NCBI GenBank assembly: GCA_963806335.1
Contig: CAWDXO010000012.1
Location: 620,001-684,000, forward strand
Source of the DNA: Palsa-504 sp963806335
GTDB taxonomy: Bacteria > Actinomycetota > Actinomycetes > Streptosporangiales > Streptosporangiaceae
Reading direction: 5' to 3'
Length of the DNA stretch: 64,000 nt
Below are positions 24,158-33,629 of the stretch, in pieces. A program made the position numbers and the translations under genes. Position 1 is the first letter of the stretch. Each line of letters begins with the position of its first letter. The notes below the pieces were generated by a model. It did not search any database and was not told where the DNA came from. It saw only the letters and a program-made list of their open reading frames with translations.

Positions 24158-25118
24158 GAAAGGCTTCCGTGCTCGGGATGCCCTGCTCGCCGGCGCGGCG
24201 GTCGGCCATGGCGAGCAGGCGGCGGATCCGGCCCGCGATGGCGTCCTTGGTCAGCGGCGGGTCGGCGAGCTGGCCCAGTTCCTCCAGGCTGGCCTGGCGG
24301 TGAGCCATCCGCAGTTTGCCTGCCATCGTCAGATGCTCCGGCGCGTCCTGGCCGAGGATCTCGAGGGCACGTTCGACTCGCGCGCCTGCCGCGACCGCAG
24401 CGCGCGCGCTGCGGCGCAGGTTGGCGTCGTCGAAGTTCGCCAGCCGGTTGGCGGTCGCCCTGACCTCGCGGCGCATCCGCCGTTCCTCCCAGGCCAGCAC
24501 CGCCTCGTGCGCGCCGAGCCGGGTCAGCATCGCGCTGATCGCCTCGCCGTCCCTGATCACCACGCGGTCGACGCCGCGCACGTCGCGCGCCTTGGCGTGC
24601 ACCTTCAGCCGCCGCGCCGCGCCGACCAAGGCAAGGGCCGCCTCCGAGCCCGGGCAGGTGATCTCGAGGGCCATCGACCGGCCTGGTTCGGTCAGCGACC
24701 CGTGGGCCAGGAACGCGCCGCGCCAGGCCGCTTCGCAGTCGCACGCGGAACCGGACACCACGTTCCTGGGCAGCCCCCGGACCGGGCGGCCGAAACTGTC
24801 GATCAGCCCGGCCTGGCGGGCCAGGCTCTCGCCGGCCTGTCCTTTGCTCACCCGCACCAGGTAGCGATTTCCCTTGCGCAGGCCGCTCGGCGCGAGCACG
24901 AGGAACTCGGCCGGGTGCCCGAAGACCTCCGTGATGCTCGCCCGCAGCCGCCTGGCCACCGCGCCGGTATCCAGCTCCGCCTCGACCACGACACGACCCT
25001 CGGCGAGATGCAGGCCGCCGGCGAACCTGAGCAGCGTGGATACCTCCGCCTTACGGCAGCATGGCTTGACCACCTGGACCCGGCTGAGCTCGTCCTTCAC
25101 CACGCCGGTCATCGCCAT
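24135..25118 (-). CDS. whiA: Sporulation/cell-division regulator WhiA
   Basis: WhiA is a DNA-binding regulator of sporulation and division genes in actinobacteria. The 327 residues have the N-terminal LAGLIDADG-like domain (VVKDELSR, CCRKAEVSTLLRFAGGLHL, CDCEAAWRGAFLAHGSLT) and the C-terminal helix-turn-helix (ANLRRSARAAVAAGARVERALEILG, LGQLADPPLTKDAIAGRIRRLL). Start 25118 or 25112 cannot be separated. It follows yvcK closely in the conserved uvrC-rapZ-yvcK-whiA order. Confidence 0.96.
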   Translation of the reverse strand: MAMTGVVKDELSRVQVVKPCCRKAEVSTLLRFAGGLHLAEGRVVVEAELDTGAVARRLRASITEVFGHPAEFLVLAPSGLRKGNRYLVRVSKGQAGESLARQAGLIDSFGRPVRGLPRNVVSGSACDCEAAWRGAFLAHGSLTEPGRSMALEITCPGSEAALALVGAARRLKVHAKARDVRGVDRVVIRDGEAISAMLTRLGAHEAVLAWEERRMRREVRATANRLANFDDANLRRSARAAVAAGARVERALEILGQDAPEHLTMAGKLRMAHRQASLEELGQLADPPLTKDAIAGRIRRLLAMADRRAGEQGIPSTEAFLTVDMLP

Positions 25119-25130
25119 CCGCGTTCCCCC

Positions 25131-26099
25131 TTACTGTGCCCCTCGGAAAATCTGCGCGTACATCCCCGCCAGGAGCCTCGGCTCATGCCGCGGTGCGCCA
25201 TCCGCCGCCGCTACCTCCGCCATCACCAGCCGGGCACCGAGCACGGCCGCCGCCTTCTCCAGGTCGGCGGGGTTACCGGCAGCGGAGGCCTTGGTGTCGG
25301 CCAGGACAACATCCACAGTAAGCGCTGGGGCGTGTCCGGCGAGAACCTCTAGGTGCTTGTGCGGAGAAAAGCCCCCTGTCTCGCCCGGCTGCGGTGCCAG
25401 GTTGAGGACCACCAGCCGCTTGGCCGTGGTGAGATGCAGCGCGGCCGAGAGCTCGGGCACCAGCAGGTGGGGCAGCACGCTGGTGAACCACGACCCGGGA
25501 CCCAACACCACCCAGTCCGCGTCGAGCACAGCGCGGACCGCTTCCGGCACCGCGGGCGGGTCGGCGGGCTGCAGCGTGATGGACTGCACCTGGCCCGGCG
25601 TCGTAGCGCATTCCGCCTGTCCCCTGATCGTGCTGACCTCGTCCGGCTTGTCCGGATCGGCGCCCAGCACCTCCGCGACGATATCCAGCGGGACCGCGGC
25701 CATCGGCAGCACCCGGCCGCCGGTGCCGAGCAGCCGGCCCACCCAGTCCAGGCCCGCGACCGTGTCGCCGAGCAGATCCCACAGCGCCACGATGAGCAGG
25801 TTGCCGACGGCGTGGCCGGCCAGCTCCGAGCCCTCCCCCGTGGCAGCGCCGTCGAAGCGATGCTGCACTACCTTGCTCCAGGTGGTGCCCCACTCGTCAT
25901 CACCGCACAGCGCGGCCAGCGCCATTCTCAGGTCACCGGGCGGCAGCACACCGAAATCACGCCGCAGCCTGCCGCTCGACCCGCCGTCGTCCGCGACCGT
26001 CACGATCGCGGTGAGATCATCGGTCACCCTGCGCAGTGCCGCCAGCGAGGCGGCCAGCCCGTGCCCGCCACCGAGCGCTACCGCTCTTGGGCCAGTCAC
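25131..26099 (-). CDS. yvcK: YvcK/CofD-like gluconeogenesis factor
   Basis: This is a CofD-like Rossmann protein of the YvcK (YbhK) family, implicated in carbon metabolism and cell-wall precursor balance; biochemical activity is not settled. It has about 322 residues: VALGGGHGLAASLAALR at the N-terminus, VTVADDGGSSGRLRRDFGVLPPGDLR, HAVGNLLIVAL, and VLGPGSWFTSVLPHLLVP. GTG 26099 is taken; TTG 26102 sits at a better distance from GGGAG and is equally possible. It lies just downstream of rapZ. Confidence 0.93.
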   Translation of the reverse strand: MTGPRAVALGGGHGLAASLAALRRVTDDLTAIVTVADDGGSSGRLRRDFGVLPPGDLRMALAALCGDDEWGTTWSKVVQHRFDGAATGEGSELAGHAVGNLLIVALWDLLGDTVAGLDWVGRLLGTGGRVLPMAAVPLDIVAEVLGADPDKPDEVSTIRGQAECATTPGQVQSITLQPADPPAVPEAVRAVLDADWVVLGPGSWFTSVLPHLLVPELSAALHLTTAKRLVVLNLAPQPGETGGFSPHKHLEVLAGHAPALTVDVVLADTKASAAGNPADLEKAAAVLGARLVMAEVAAADGAPRHEPRLLAGMYAQIFRGAQ

Positions 26100-26106
26100 C
26101 AAGGGT

Positions 26107-26991
26107 TCACTCCCGACCAAGGTCCCGGTGCACCACCTGCACATCCGCCTTAGCGCCAAAAGCATCCACGACCTGCGCGGCCAGCTGGTCGGCGATCGCC
26201 ACGCTGCGGTGCTTGCCACCGGTACAGCCGACCGCGAGGGTCACGAACCGCTTGCCCTCACGTTCATAGCCGGGCAGTACCACCCGCAGCAGCTCACCGT
26301 AATGAGCGAGGAACTCAGCAGCACCAGGCTGGGACAGCACGTAATCACGAACCGGCGTGTCCTGACCGGTCATCGGGGCAAGTTCGGCGATCCAGTGCGG
26401 GTTCGGCAGGAAACGGCAGTCCGCCACGAGGTCGGCGTCCACCGGCAGGCCGTATTTATAGCCGAACGAGACGATGCTGAGCTGCAGGCCTGCCGCCGTG
26501 CCGCCGCCGAAGAAGTCCCGCATCCTGGCCCGCAGCTCGTGCACGTTGAGCCTGCTCGTGTCCAGCACCAGGTCGGCGTCGCCGCGTACCTCGCGCAGCA
26601 GCTCGCGCTCGGCCGCGATGCCATCGGTGACCCGCCCGGTACCCTGCAGCGGATGCGGCCGCCGTTCGCTGTCGAACCTGCGTACCAGCGTCTCCTCGGC
26701 GGCTTCGAGGAAGACCACCCGCGCGGTCGCCCCGCGCACGCCGAGTTCGCTGATCGCCGACTTCAGGTCGGTACTGAACGCGCGGCTGCGCACGTCGACC
26801 ACGGCGGCCAGCCGCGACACCGCTCCGTTCGACCTGGCCGCGAGGTCGACCATCGTGGGCAGCAGGCCGGGTGGCAGGTTGTCGACCACGAACCAGCCCA
26901 GGTCCTCGAGCGACTTGGCGGCCGTGGACCGTCCCGCCCCGGACAGCCCCGTGATGATGACGGTGTCTGTCGGCTCGTCAGGTGTTCCCAT
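26107..26991 (-). CDS. rapZ: RapZ-family RNase adapter / nucleotide-binding protein
   Basis: This P-loop protein of the RapZ/YvcJ family has 294 residues from ATG 26991. It has the Walker A motif TGLSGAGRSTAAKSLEDLG, VDNLPPGLL, DVRSRAF, and the C-terminal SFGYKYGLPVDADLV, DCRFLPNPHW and VGCTGGKHRSVAIA. In E. coli the homologue steers small-RNA decay; actinobacterial roles are less clear. ATG 26991 has GGGAGGG five bases upstream and so can be used independently. However, the frame upstream is open without a stop into uvrC, so a UvrC-RapZ fusion could also be made. Confidence 0.92.
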   Translation of the reverse strand: MGTPDEPTDTVIITGLSGAGRSTAAKSLEDLGWFVVDNLPPGLLPTMVDLAARSNGAVSRLAAVVDVRSRAFSTDLKSAISELGVRGATARVVFLEAAEETLVRRFDSERRPHPLQGTGRVTDGIAAERELLREVRGDADLVLDTSRLNVHELRARMRDFFGGGTAAGLQLSIVSFGYKYGLPVDADLVADCRFLPNPHWIAELAPMTGQDTPVRDYVLSQPGAAEFLAHYGELLRVVLPGYEREGKRFVTLAVGCTGGKHRSVAIADQLAAQVVDAFGAKADVQVVHRDLGRE

Positions 26992-29022
26992 GGATCCCTC
27001 CCAAGGGGGGTCCGGGGGGATGGGTCCCCCCGGGAGCGGGGGGACCCGGGGGTCGCCCCCCCGGGTCAGTACTGCCGCGATGGTGACGGCGAGCTTGGGG
27101 CCGATGCCCGGCACTTCGGCGATCTCCTCAACGCTCGCCGCACCGAGCTTACGGACCGAGCCGAAGTGCTTGAGCAGCGTGGAGCGCCGGGCCGGGCCGA
27201 GCCCTGGCACGTCGTCCAGCGCGCTGGCGGTGGCGGCCTTGCCGCGCTTCTGCCGGTGGTAGTTGATCGCGAACCGGTGCGCCTCGTCCCTGACCCGCTG
27301 GAGCAGGTAGAGCCCTTCGCTGCTGCGGGGCAGGATGACCGGGTATTGCTCCCCCGGCTGCCACACTTCCTCCAGCCGCTTGGCCAGGCCGCAGACGGCC
27401 ACATCGTCGATGCCGAGCTCGGCCAGCGCGCGAGCCGCCGCGTCAGCCTGCAACGGGCCCCCGTCCACGACCACCAGGTTAGGCGGATAGGCGAATTTCC
27501 TCGCGGCGGTTACCACGGCCCGTTCGGCCGAAGGATCTTGCTCTTCGTCGTCAGCAGAGTCTTCTGGATCGGGGTCGCCGAGCGTGTCCAGCTCACCGGT
27601 CTTTTCGCGGTCGGCCAGGTAGCGGCGGAATCGGCGGGTGATCACCTCGTGGATCGCGGAGATGTCGTCGGTGCCGTCGGCGCCCTTGATCGCGAACCGG
27701 CGGTACTCGCTCTTGCGGGCCAGGCCGTCCTCGAACACCACCATCGACGCCACCACGTGGGTGCCCTGCAGGTTCGACACGTCATAGCACTCGATCCGCA
27801 GCGGCGCGTCGTCCAGGCCCAAGGCCTCCTGGATCTCGCTCATCGCCTTGCTCCGGGTGGTCAGGTCGCTGGCACGGCGGGTCTTGTGCAGGGCGAGAGA
27901 CTGGCGGGCGTTGCGGGCCACGGTCTCGAGCAGGGCCTTCTTATCGCCGCGCTGCGGCACCCGCAGGCTGACCGGGCCACCGCGGCGTTCGCTCAGCCAC
28001 TGGGTCATCGTGGCCGGGTCCGGCGGCAATTCGGGTACCAGGACCTCGCGGGGGATGCCGGCGTTGACCGCCTCGGCGCCGGCCGGGGTGTCCGCGTAGA
28101 CCTGGCCGAGAAACTGCTCCACCAGGCCGGCCGACGTCACGTCCTCGATCTTGTCCAGGACCCAGCCGCGCTGGCCGCGAACCCGGCCGCCGCGCACGTA
28201 GAACACCTGAACGGCCGCCTCGAGCTGGTCCTCGGCCAGCGCGATCACATCGCAGTCCGTGCCGTCGCCGAGCACGACCGCCTGCTTCTCTATCGCGCGC
28301 TCCAGCGCTCTGAGGTCATCGCGCAGCCTGGCCGCGCGCTCGAACTCCTCATTCCGGGCGGCTTCCCTCATCTCCGCCTCGAGGCGGGCGGCGAACCGGC
28401 TGGTCTGCCCGGCCATGAAGTCGCAGAAATCCTCGGCCAGGGCGCGGTGGTCCTCCGCGCTGATCCGGCCGACGCACGGCGCAGAGCACTTGTCGATGTA
28501 GCCGAGCAGGCAGGGACGGCCGATCTGGCCCGACCGCTTGAACACGCCCGCCGAGCAGGTGCGTACCGGGAACACCCGGAGCAGGGTGTCCACCGTGTCG
28601 CGGATCGCCCAGGCGTGGCTATAGGGGCCGAAGTACCTGGTGCCCTTGCGCTTGGCGCCGCGCATCACCTGGACCCGCGGGTACTCCTCGCCCATCGTGA
28701 CGGCGAGATAGGGGTAGCTCTTGTCGTCCCGGTACTTGATGTTGAACCGCGGGTCGTACTCCTTGATCCAGGAGTACTCCAGCTGCAGCGCCTCGACCTC
28801 GGTGCCGACGACGGTCCACTCGACGCCCGCGGCTGTGGTCAGCATCATCTGGGTACGCGGGTGCAAGCTGGCGAAGTCGGCGAAGTAAGAGTTCAGCCGC
28901 TGGCGCAGCGACTTCGCCTTGCCGACGTAGATCACCCGGCCGTGGGCGTCACGGAACCTGTAGACCCCTGGAGACTCGGGAATCGCGCCCGGCGCCGGCC
29001 GGTAACCGTGCGGATCTGCCAC
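26992..29022 (-). CDS. uvrC: Excinuclease ABC subunit UvrC (no stop before rapZ)
   Basis: This nucleotide-excision-repair nuclease cuts on both sides of the lesion. Domains in order: GIY-YIG (GVYRFRDAHGRVIYVGKAKS), a Cys cluster (RTCSAGVFKR..RPCLLGYIDKCSAPCVG), the UVR motif (EFERAARLRDDLRALE), the RNase H-like domain (IECYDVSNLQGTHVVASMVVFEDG, VVDGGPLQ) and a tandem HhH end (LDDVPGLGPARRSTLLKHFG, EVPGIGPKLAVTIAAVL). The family normally ends near that last helix. Here a Pro/Gly linker from a poly-G/C element continues in frame into rapZ, giving one 971-codon frame (29022-26107). The true 3' end of uvrC is therefore unclear. Confidence 0.93.
27001..27066. repeat. Poly-G/C hairpin element at the uvrC-rapZ junction
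   Basis: Runs of six to seven G or C alternate with short spacers (ggggggtccggggggatgggtcccccc and a ccccgggggg pairing), able to form strong hairpins. The cgggggggcgacccc string (minus strand) is shared with the element near 7988-8005. It encodes only a Pro/Gly linker and appears to have erased the uvrC stop codon. Confidence 0.7.
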
Positions 29023-29076
29023 GAAGCAACTTTACGCTCCCGCAGGTCTAACGGGTCCGCACCCGGGCCGGCCACG

Positions 29077-31616
29077 ATGGCCTTTGTGGGAACCTTTTTC
29101 ACCGCCGTCGGCCGGCTCGCGGTCCGCTTCCGCTGGGCCATCCTGCTGGCCTGGATCATCGGCATGGTCGCGGCGATGGCGCTGCTGCCGTCGCTGGGCA
29201 GCGTGACGCAGGGCGACAACACCTCGTTCCTGCCGGCCAGCGCACCCAGCCAGCGGGCGGCCCAGCTGGCCGCACCGCTGCAGGGCGCTGCGCTGACGGC
29301 CGTCACCGTCGTCGTAGCCCGGTCCGGCGGGACGCTGACCAGCGCGGACCAGGCGGGCATCAGCCGGCTGGCCGTCGCGCTCGGGCGCGTCAGCCAGGTC
29401 GTATCGGCGCGGGACGCCGGGCAATCCGCCGACGGCCAGGCTGAGCAGCTCACGGTCCTGGCCGCGCTCGCCCAGTCCGGCGGGCTGGCCACCACGCAGC
29501 AGGCTCACTTGGTCGCCGGGCTGCGTTCCGTGATCCGGTCCACCGCGCGGCCGGCCGGGCTGGAGGCGCACCTGGCCGGGGCGGTGGCGACCCGGGTGGA
29601 CAACAACGCGATCTCCACCAAGACCGGCGGCCAGGTGCAATGGTTCTCGATCATCTTCGTGATCGCGCTGCTCGTCGCGGTGTTCCGGTCGGCGCTGGCG
29701 CCGCTGATCGCCGTGCTCCCGGCGGTCGTGGTGGTACTGGTCGCCGAGCGGCTGACCGCCGAAGCTGCCGTGCACGGCTTGTCGGTGTCCCAGATCGCCT
29801 CGCTGCTGCTGATCGTGCTCGTGCTCGGCGCGGGCACGGACTATGCGCTGTTCTTGATGTTCCGGGTGCGCGAGGAGATGCGCGCCGGGCTGGCGTGTCA
29901 CGAGGCGATCGTGACGTCGGTCGGCCGGGTCGGCGAGACCATCACGTTCTCGGCGGGCATCCTGATCGCGGCGCTGCTGTCGCTGGCCATCGCGAGTTTC
30001 AGCCTCTACTCCGGGCTCGCGGCCCCGCTGGCCATCGCCATCGCGTTGATGCTGGCCGCCGGGCTCACCCTGCTACCGGCGCTGCTCGCGATCGTGGGCC
30101 CGGTTGCGTTCTGGCCATCCTCCGTCAAGCCGGGCACCGGGCGGGCCGGTGGTGGGGCCCGGCGTGCGCGCGGATCGTCCGCCGTCCCGTCGCGACCCTG
30201 GTCGGCGGCCTCCTGGTCTTCGGCGCGCTCGCGGTGGCCTCGGCCGGGTACCTGGCCGCCGGGTTCGGCGGGGCGGTGACCGGGCCGCCCGGCAGCGACT
30301 CCGCGCGGGGCGACGCATTGGCGGCCGAGCACTTCCCGCAGACCGCGGTCAACCCCACCGTGCTCGTCCTGCGGCTGCGGCAGCCGGTCTGGGACGCTGC
30401 GGGCCCGGTGGCCGCCGCCGAGCGGCAGCTGGCCGCCGACCCGCAGTTCAGCGCGGTGTCGGGCCCGTTTGACGCCAACGGGGCGGCGCTGACGGCGGCG
30501 CAGTACGCCGCGCTGTACGCCGCCTACGGGCCGCCGCGCGGGCTCGGGTCGGCTGCCGCAGCGGTACCGCGGGCCCGGCTGGCGGCTTACCAGGCCTACC
30601 GGGCCAGCGGCCCGTTCGTGAGCGCGGACGGGGAGACGATCTCGTTCGCGACTTCGCTGGCGGCCGGGAATCCCACCACTACCGCGGCGGCGCGAGCCAT
30701 CCCGGCCGTCCGGGTTGACGCGGCCCGCGCGGCAGCGGCCGCCGGGGCCTCGGCGTCCGGGGTCACCGGCCAGGCCGCGTTCACCTACGACGTCGCGCAG
30801 CTGTCAGACAGTGATCTGCGGACTGTCATCCCGATCGCCATCGCCGTCATCGCAATACTGCTCGCGGTGGTGATGCGGAGCCTGATCGCGCCGCTGTACC
30901 TGATCATCTCGGTGGTGCTGTCCTACTTCTCGGCGCTCGGGCTGACCGTGCTGGTGTTTATCAAGGCCGCCGGGCAGCCGGGGCTGACGTTCATCTTGCC
31001 GTTCCTGCTGTTCATGTTCCTGCTGGCGCTCGGCGAGGACTACAACATCCTGGTCATGACGCGGATCAGGGAAGAAGCGCACCGGCTGCCGCTGCGGGAG
31101 GCGGTGAGCCGCGCGCTCCACGTCACCGGGACCACGGTGACCTCGGCCGGACTCGTACTGGCGGGGACGTTCGGGGTGCTGGCGGTGGTGGGTTCCGGCA
31201 GCGCGGGCGCGCAGAACGTCAGGACGATCGTCGACGTCGGCGTAGGTCTCGCGCTCGGCGTCCTGATGGATACCTTCCTGGTCCGGACGCTGCTGGTGCC
31301 GTCGGCGGCGGTGCTCATCGGGCGGTGGAACTGGTGGCCGTCGCGGCTCGGCCGGCTACGGTCCGCAACCTCCGGCCGCCCAGCCGGCGAGAGCCCGGCC
31401 GGCGAGAGCCCGGACGCTGACGGCCCGGACGCTGACGGCCCGGACGCTGACGGCCCGGACGCTGACGGCCCGGACGCTGACGGCCCGGACGCTGACGGCC
31501 CGCTGGCGACACGGATAGCTCCTTTACAACGTACAAGTTATTACTTAAGCTGGCGTCCGAGGGCTCACGGGGGCCAGGGGGGACTCGCCGGATCTGACCA
31601 TAGGGGAACCTTATGA
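29077..31616 (+). pseudogene. MMPL/RND-type membrane transporter, frameshifted in the middle
   Basis: This is a large exporter of the MMPL family, usually moving lipids or drugs. The first half (from ATG 29077) has an N-terminal helix FRWAILLAWIIGMVAAMALL, LGAGTDYALFLMFRVREEM and six membrane segments to PALLAIVGPVAFWP. The second half continues one frame off with WWGPACARIVRRPVATLVGG, ALGEDYNILVMTRIREEA and LALGVLMDTFLVRTLLVP. The break is at about 30130-30150 in a G/C run; one added base restores a full-length protein, so a sequencing indel is plausible. The C-terminal tail holds six (PDADG) repeats from a 15-base tandem repeat. The stop overlaps the P450 start (ATGA). Confidence 0.85.
31381..31500. 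repeat. 15-bp tandem repeats in the MMPL C-terminal tail
   Basis: Two 15-base units encoding PAGES-like residues are followed by six perfect 15-base units (31411-31500, cggacgctgacggcc) encoding PDADG. The period is a multiple of three, so copy changes keep the frame. The result is an acidic flexible tail on the cytoplasmic end of the transporter. Confidence 0.9.
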
Positions 31617-32803
31617 CCGCGCCGGAAACGGCCGTCGAGTACCTTGGCGCCGAGTATTTCCAGGATCCTTACTCCGTCCACGCACGACTGCGGGCCGAGC
31701 GGCCGACCGCGGCCGTGATCATGCCGGGCGGGATGCCTGCCTGGCTCGTCACCGATTACGCCGATGCCCGCGCCGCGTTGGGTGATCCGCGGCTGCGCAA
31801 GAACCCGCCGGGCTGGCGCCCCGCACCAGGCTCGATGTTCGCCGCCCTCGAGCTGCACATGCTCGACAGCGATCCGCCGGATCACGAGCGCCTGCGGCGG
31901 CTGGTGAACAAGGCGTTCACGATGCGCCACGTCGAGCTGCTCAGGCCGCGGATCGCCGCGATCACCGCGGGCCTGCTTGACGATATGTCGACCCAGCGTG
32001 AGGTCGACCTGCTGGCCTCGTTCGCCTTCCCGCTGCCGGTCACGGTGATCTGCGAGCTGCTCGGCGTGCCGGTCGCCGACCGGGACGACTTTCGGGCCTG
32101 GTCGGCCACTATCGTCTCGAACACGGCTACGCCTGCGGCGTACGAGGCGGACGGCACCGCGATGATCCGCTACTTCACGGCCCTGCTGGCCGCCAAGCGG
32201 CACGAGCCCGCCGGCGACCTGCTGTCCGCGCTGATCACGGCCCGGGATGAAGGCGACCGCCTCAGCGAGAACGAGCTGGTGTCCATGGCGTTCCTGCTGC
32301 TGGTGGCCGGGCACGAGACCACGGTCAACCTGATCGGGAGCGGAATGCTCGCGCTGCTGCTCAACCCCGGGCAATTCGCCCGGCTCCGGGACGATCCCTC
32401 GCTGCTCAGCCGGGCGGTGGAGGAGCTGCTGCGGTATGTGAACCCGGTCAACAACGCGACGTTGCGGTTCGCCTGCGAGCCGGTCGAAATCGGCGGCGCG
32501 CGCATCGGCCGGGGAGAGGTGGTGCTGGTCTCGCTCAGCGGGGCGAACCGGGATCCGTCCCGCTACGCCGCTCCTGACCGGCTGGACTTCGGCCGGGACG
32601 CGTCCGGGCACCTGGCCTTCGGGCACGGCATCCACTACTGCCTGGGCGCGCCGCTGGCCCGGCTGGAGGCCGAGATCGCGTTCGGCGGGCTGCTGGCCAG
32701 GTTCGGTTCGATGCGGCTGGCGGTGCCCGCCCAGTCGCTTCGGTGGCGGCCGAGCACGCTGATCCGCGGCCTGGAGGCGCTGCCGGTGCGGCTATGCCCC
32801 TGA
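31613..32803 (+). CDS. Cytochrome P450
   Basis: This soluble actinobacterial P450 has 396 residues. The I-helix oxygen-activation motif is AGHETT, the ExxR pair is in EELLRYV, and the haem ligand Cys343 lies in FGHGIHYCLGAPLARLE. It resembles the CYP107-type bacterial monooxygenases; the substrate is unknown. The ATG overlaps the MMPL stop (ATGA), suggesting coupled expression with the exporter. No ferredoxin gene is adjacent, so electron partners must be encoded elsewhere. Confidence 0.95.
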   Translation: MTAPETAVEYLGAEYFQDPYSVHARLRAERPTAAVIMPGGMPAWLVTDYADARAALGDPRLRKNPPGWRPAPGSMFAALELHMLDSDPPDHERLRRLVNKAFTMRHVELLRPRIAAITAGLLDDMSTQREVDLLASFAFPLPVTVICELLGVPVADRDDFRAWSATIVSNTATPAAYEADGTAMIRYFTALLAAKRHEPAGDLLSALITARDEGDRLSENELVSMAFLLLVAGHETTVNLIGSGMLALLLNPGQFARLRDDPSLLSRAVEELLRYVNPVNNATLRFACEPVEIGGARIGRGEVVLVSLSGANRDPSRYAAPDRLDFGRDASGHLAFGHGIHYCLGAPLARLEAEIAFGGLLARFGSMRLAVPAQSLRWRPSTLIRGLEALPVRLCP

Positions 32804-32846
32804 CCTTCTTCCTTCCCGAAGCGTCGGCGGGTGATATACCGGCCAG

Positions 32847-33629
32847 GTGGGACGACTGACGGAAATCGCGCCTGGGGTGCTCGTGGCCACCAGTTCGTAC
32901 GCCATGACCACGACCACCGTGGTGGCCGGATCGCCCGGCTCGGGTACGTGCCTGCTCATCGATCCGGCCGTGACGATGGCCGACCTGACGGCGCTGGCGG
33001 GTGAACTCGGCTCGCTCGGGCTCAGGCCCGCCGTGGCCTGGTCGACGCATCCGCACTGGGATCACGTGATGTGGAGCCGGGAACTCGGCGATGCGCCCCG
33101 GTACGCCGCTCCGGCCGCCGTGGATATCGCCGAGACCGAACGGGACGGCATCCTCGACGGGGTGCGAAGGGCCGCGCCCGACGTCGACCTTTCGCTGGTC
33201 GGACGGCTCCGGGCGCTTGATGCCGCCGCCATCCCCTGGGACGGGCCGACGGCGCAGCTGATCGTGCACAACGGCCATGCCCCCGGCCACGGCGCGGTGT
33301 TCCTGCCTGACAGCGGCGTCCTGATCGCGGGCGACATGTGCTCTGACATGGAGATACCGCTCCTCGACACCGTCGCGACCGATCCGCTCGGCGACTACCG
33401 GACCGGGCTGGAGCGGCTGGCGTCGGTACCCGGCGTGCGGCAGGTCGTGCCCGGTCACGGGCACGTCGGGGACGCCGACGAGCTCCGCCGGCGACTCGCG
33501 CTTGATTCCGCCTACCTGGATGCCGTCGCGGTGGGCAAGCCGTTCGGCGATCCGCGGCTGACGGAGGAGTCGGCGGAGTGGATACGCGTCACGCACGACG
33601 AGCAGGTGCGCTTCTTCAAGCGCCCTTAA
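32847..33629 (+). CDS. Metallo-beta-lactamase-fold hydrolase
   Basis: This MBL-fold protein has 260 residues. The metal motif HxHxDH appears as THPHWDHV, followed by the downstream His in NGHAPGHGAVF, Asp in LIAGDMCSDME and His in VVPGHGHVGD, so the binuclear metal site looks complete. The family includes lactonases, thioesterases and other hydrolases, and the substrate cannot be told. The GTG start lies 43 bases after the P450 stop. It converges with the CocE-type hydrolase, overlapping it by four bases. Confidence 0.88.
   Translation: MGRLTEIAPGVLVATSSYAMTTTTVVAGSPGSGTCLLIDPAVTMADLTALAGELGSLGLRPAVAWSTHPHWDHVMWSRELGDAPRYAAPAAVDIAETERDGILDGVRRAAPDVDLSLVGRLRALDAAAIPWDGPTAQLIVHNGHAPGHGAVFLPDSGVLIAGDMCSDMEIPLLDTVATDPLGDYRTGLERLASVPGVRQVVPGHGHVGDADELRRRLALDSAYLDAVAVGKPFGDPRLTEESAEWIRVTHDEQVRFFKRP

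Noticed and set aside
24874..29076. Very long plus-strand open frame running into the MMPL gene
   Set aside because: It is antisense to whiA, yvcK, rapZ and uvrC, is low-complexity in composition, and merely runs on into the real MMPL start at 29077.
31381..31500. Possible CRISPR or regulatory repeat
   Set aside because: The 15-base units lie inside the MMPL reading frame and encode a peptide repeat; no spacers exist.
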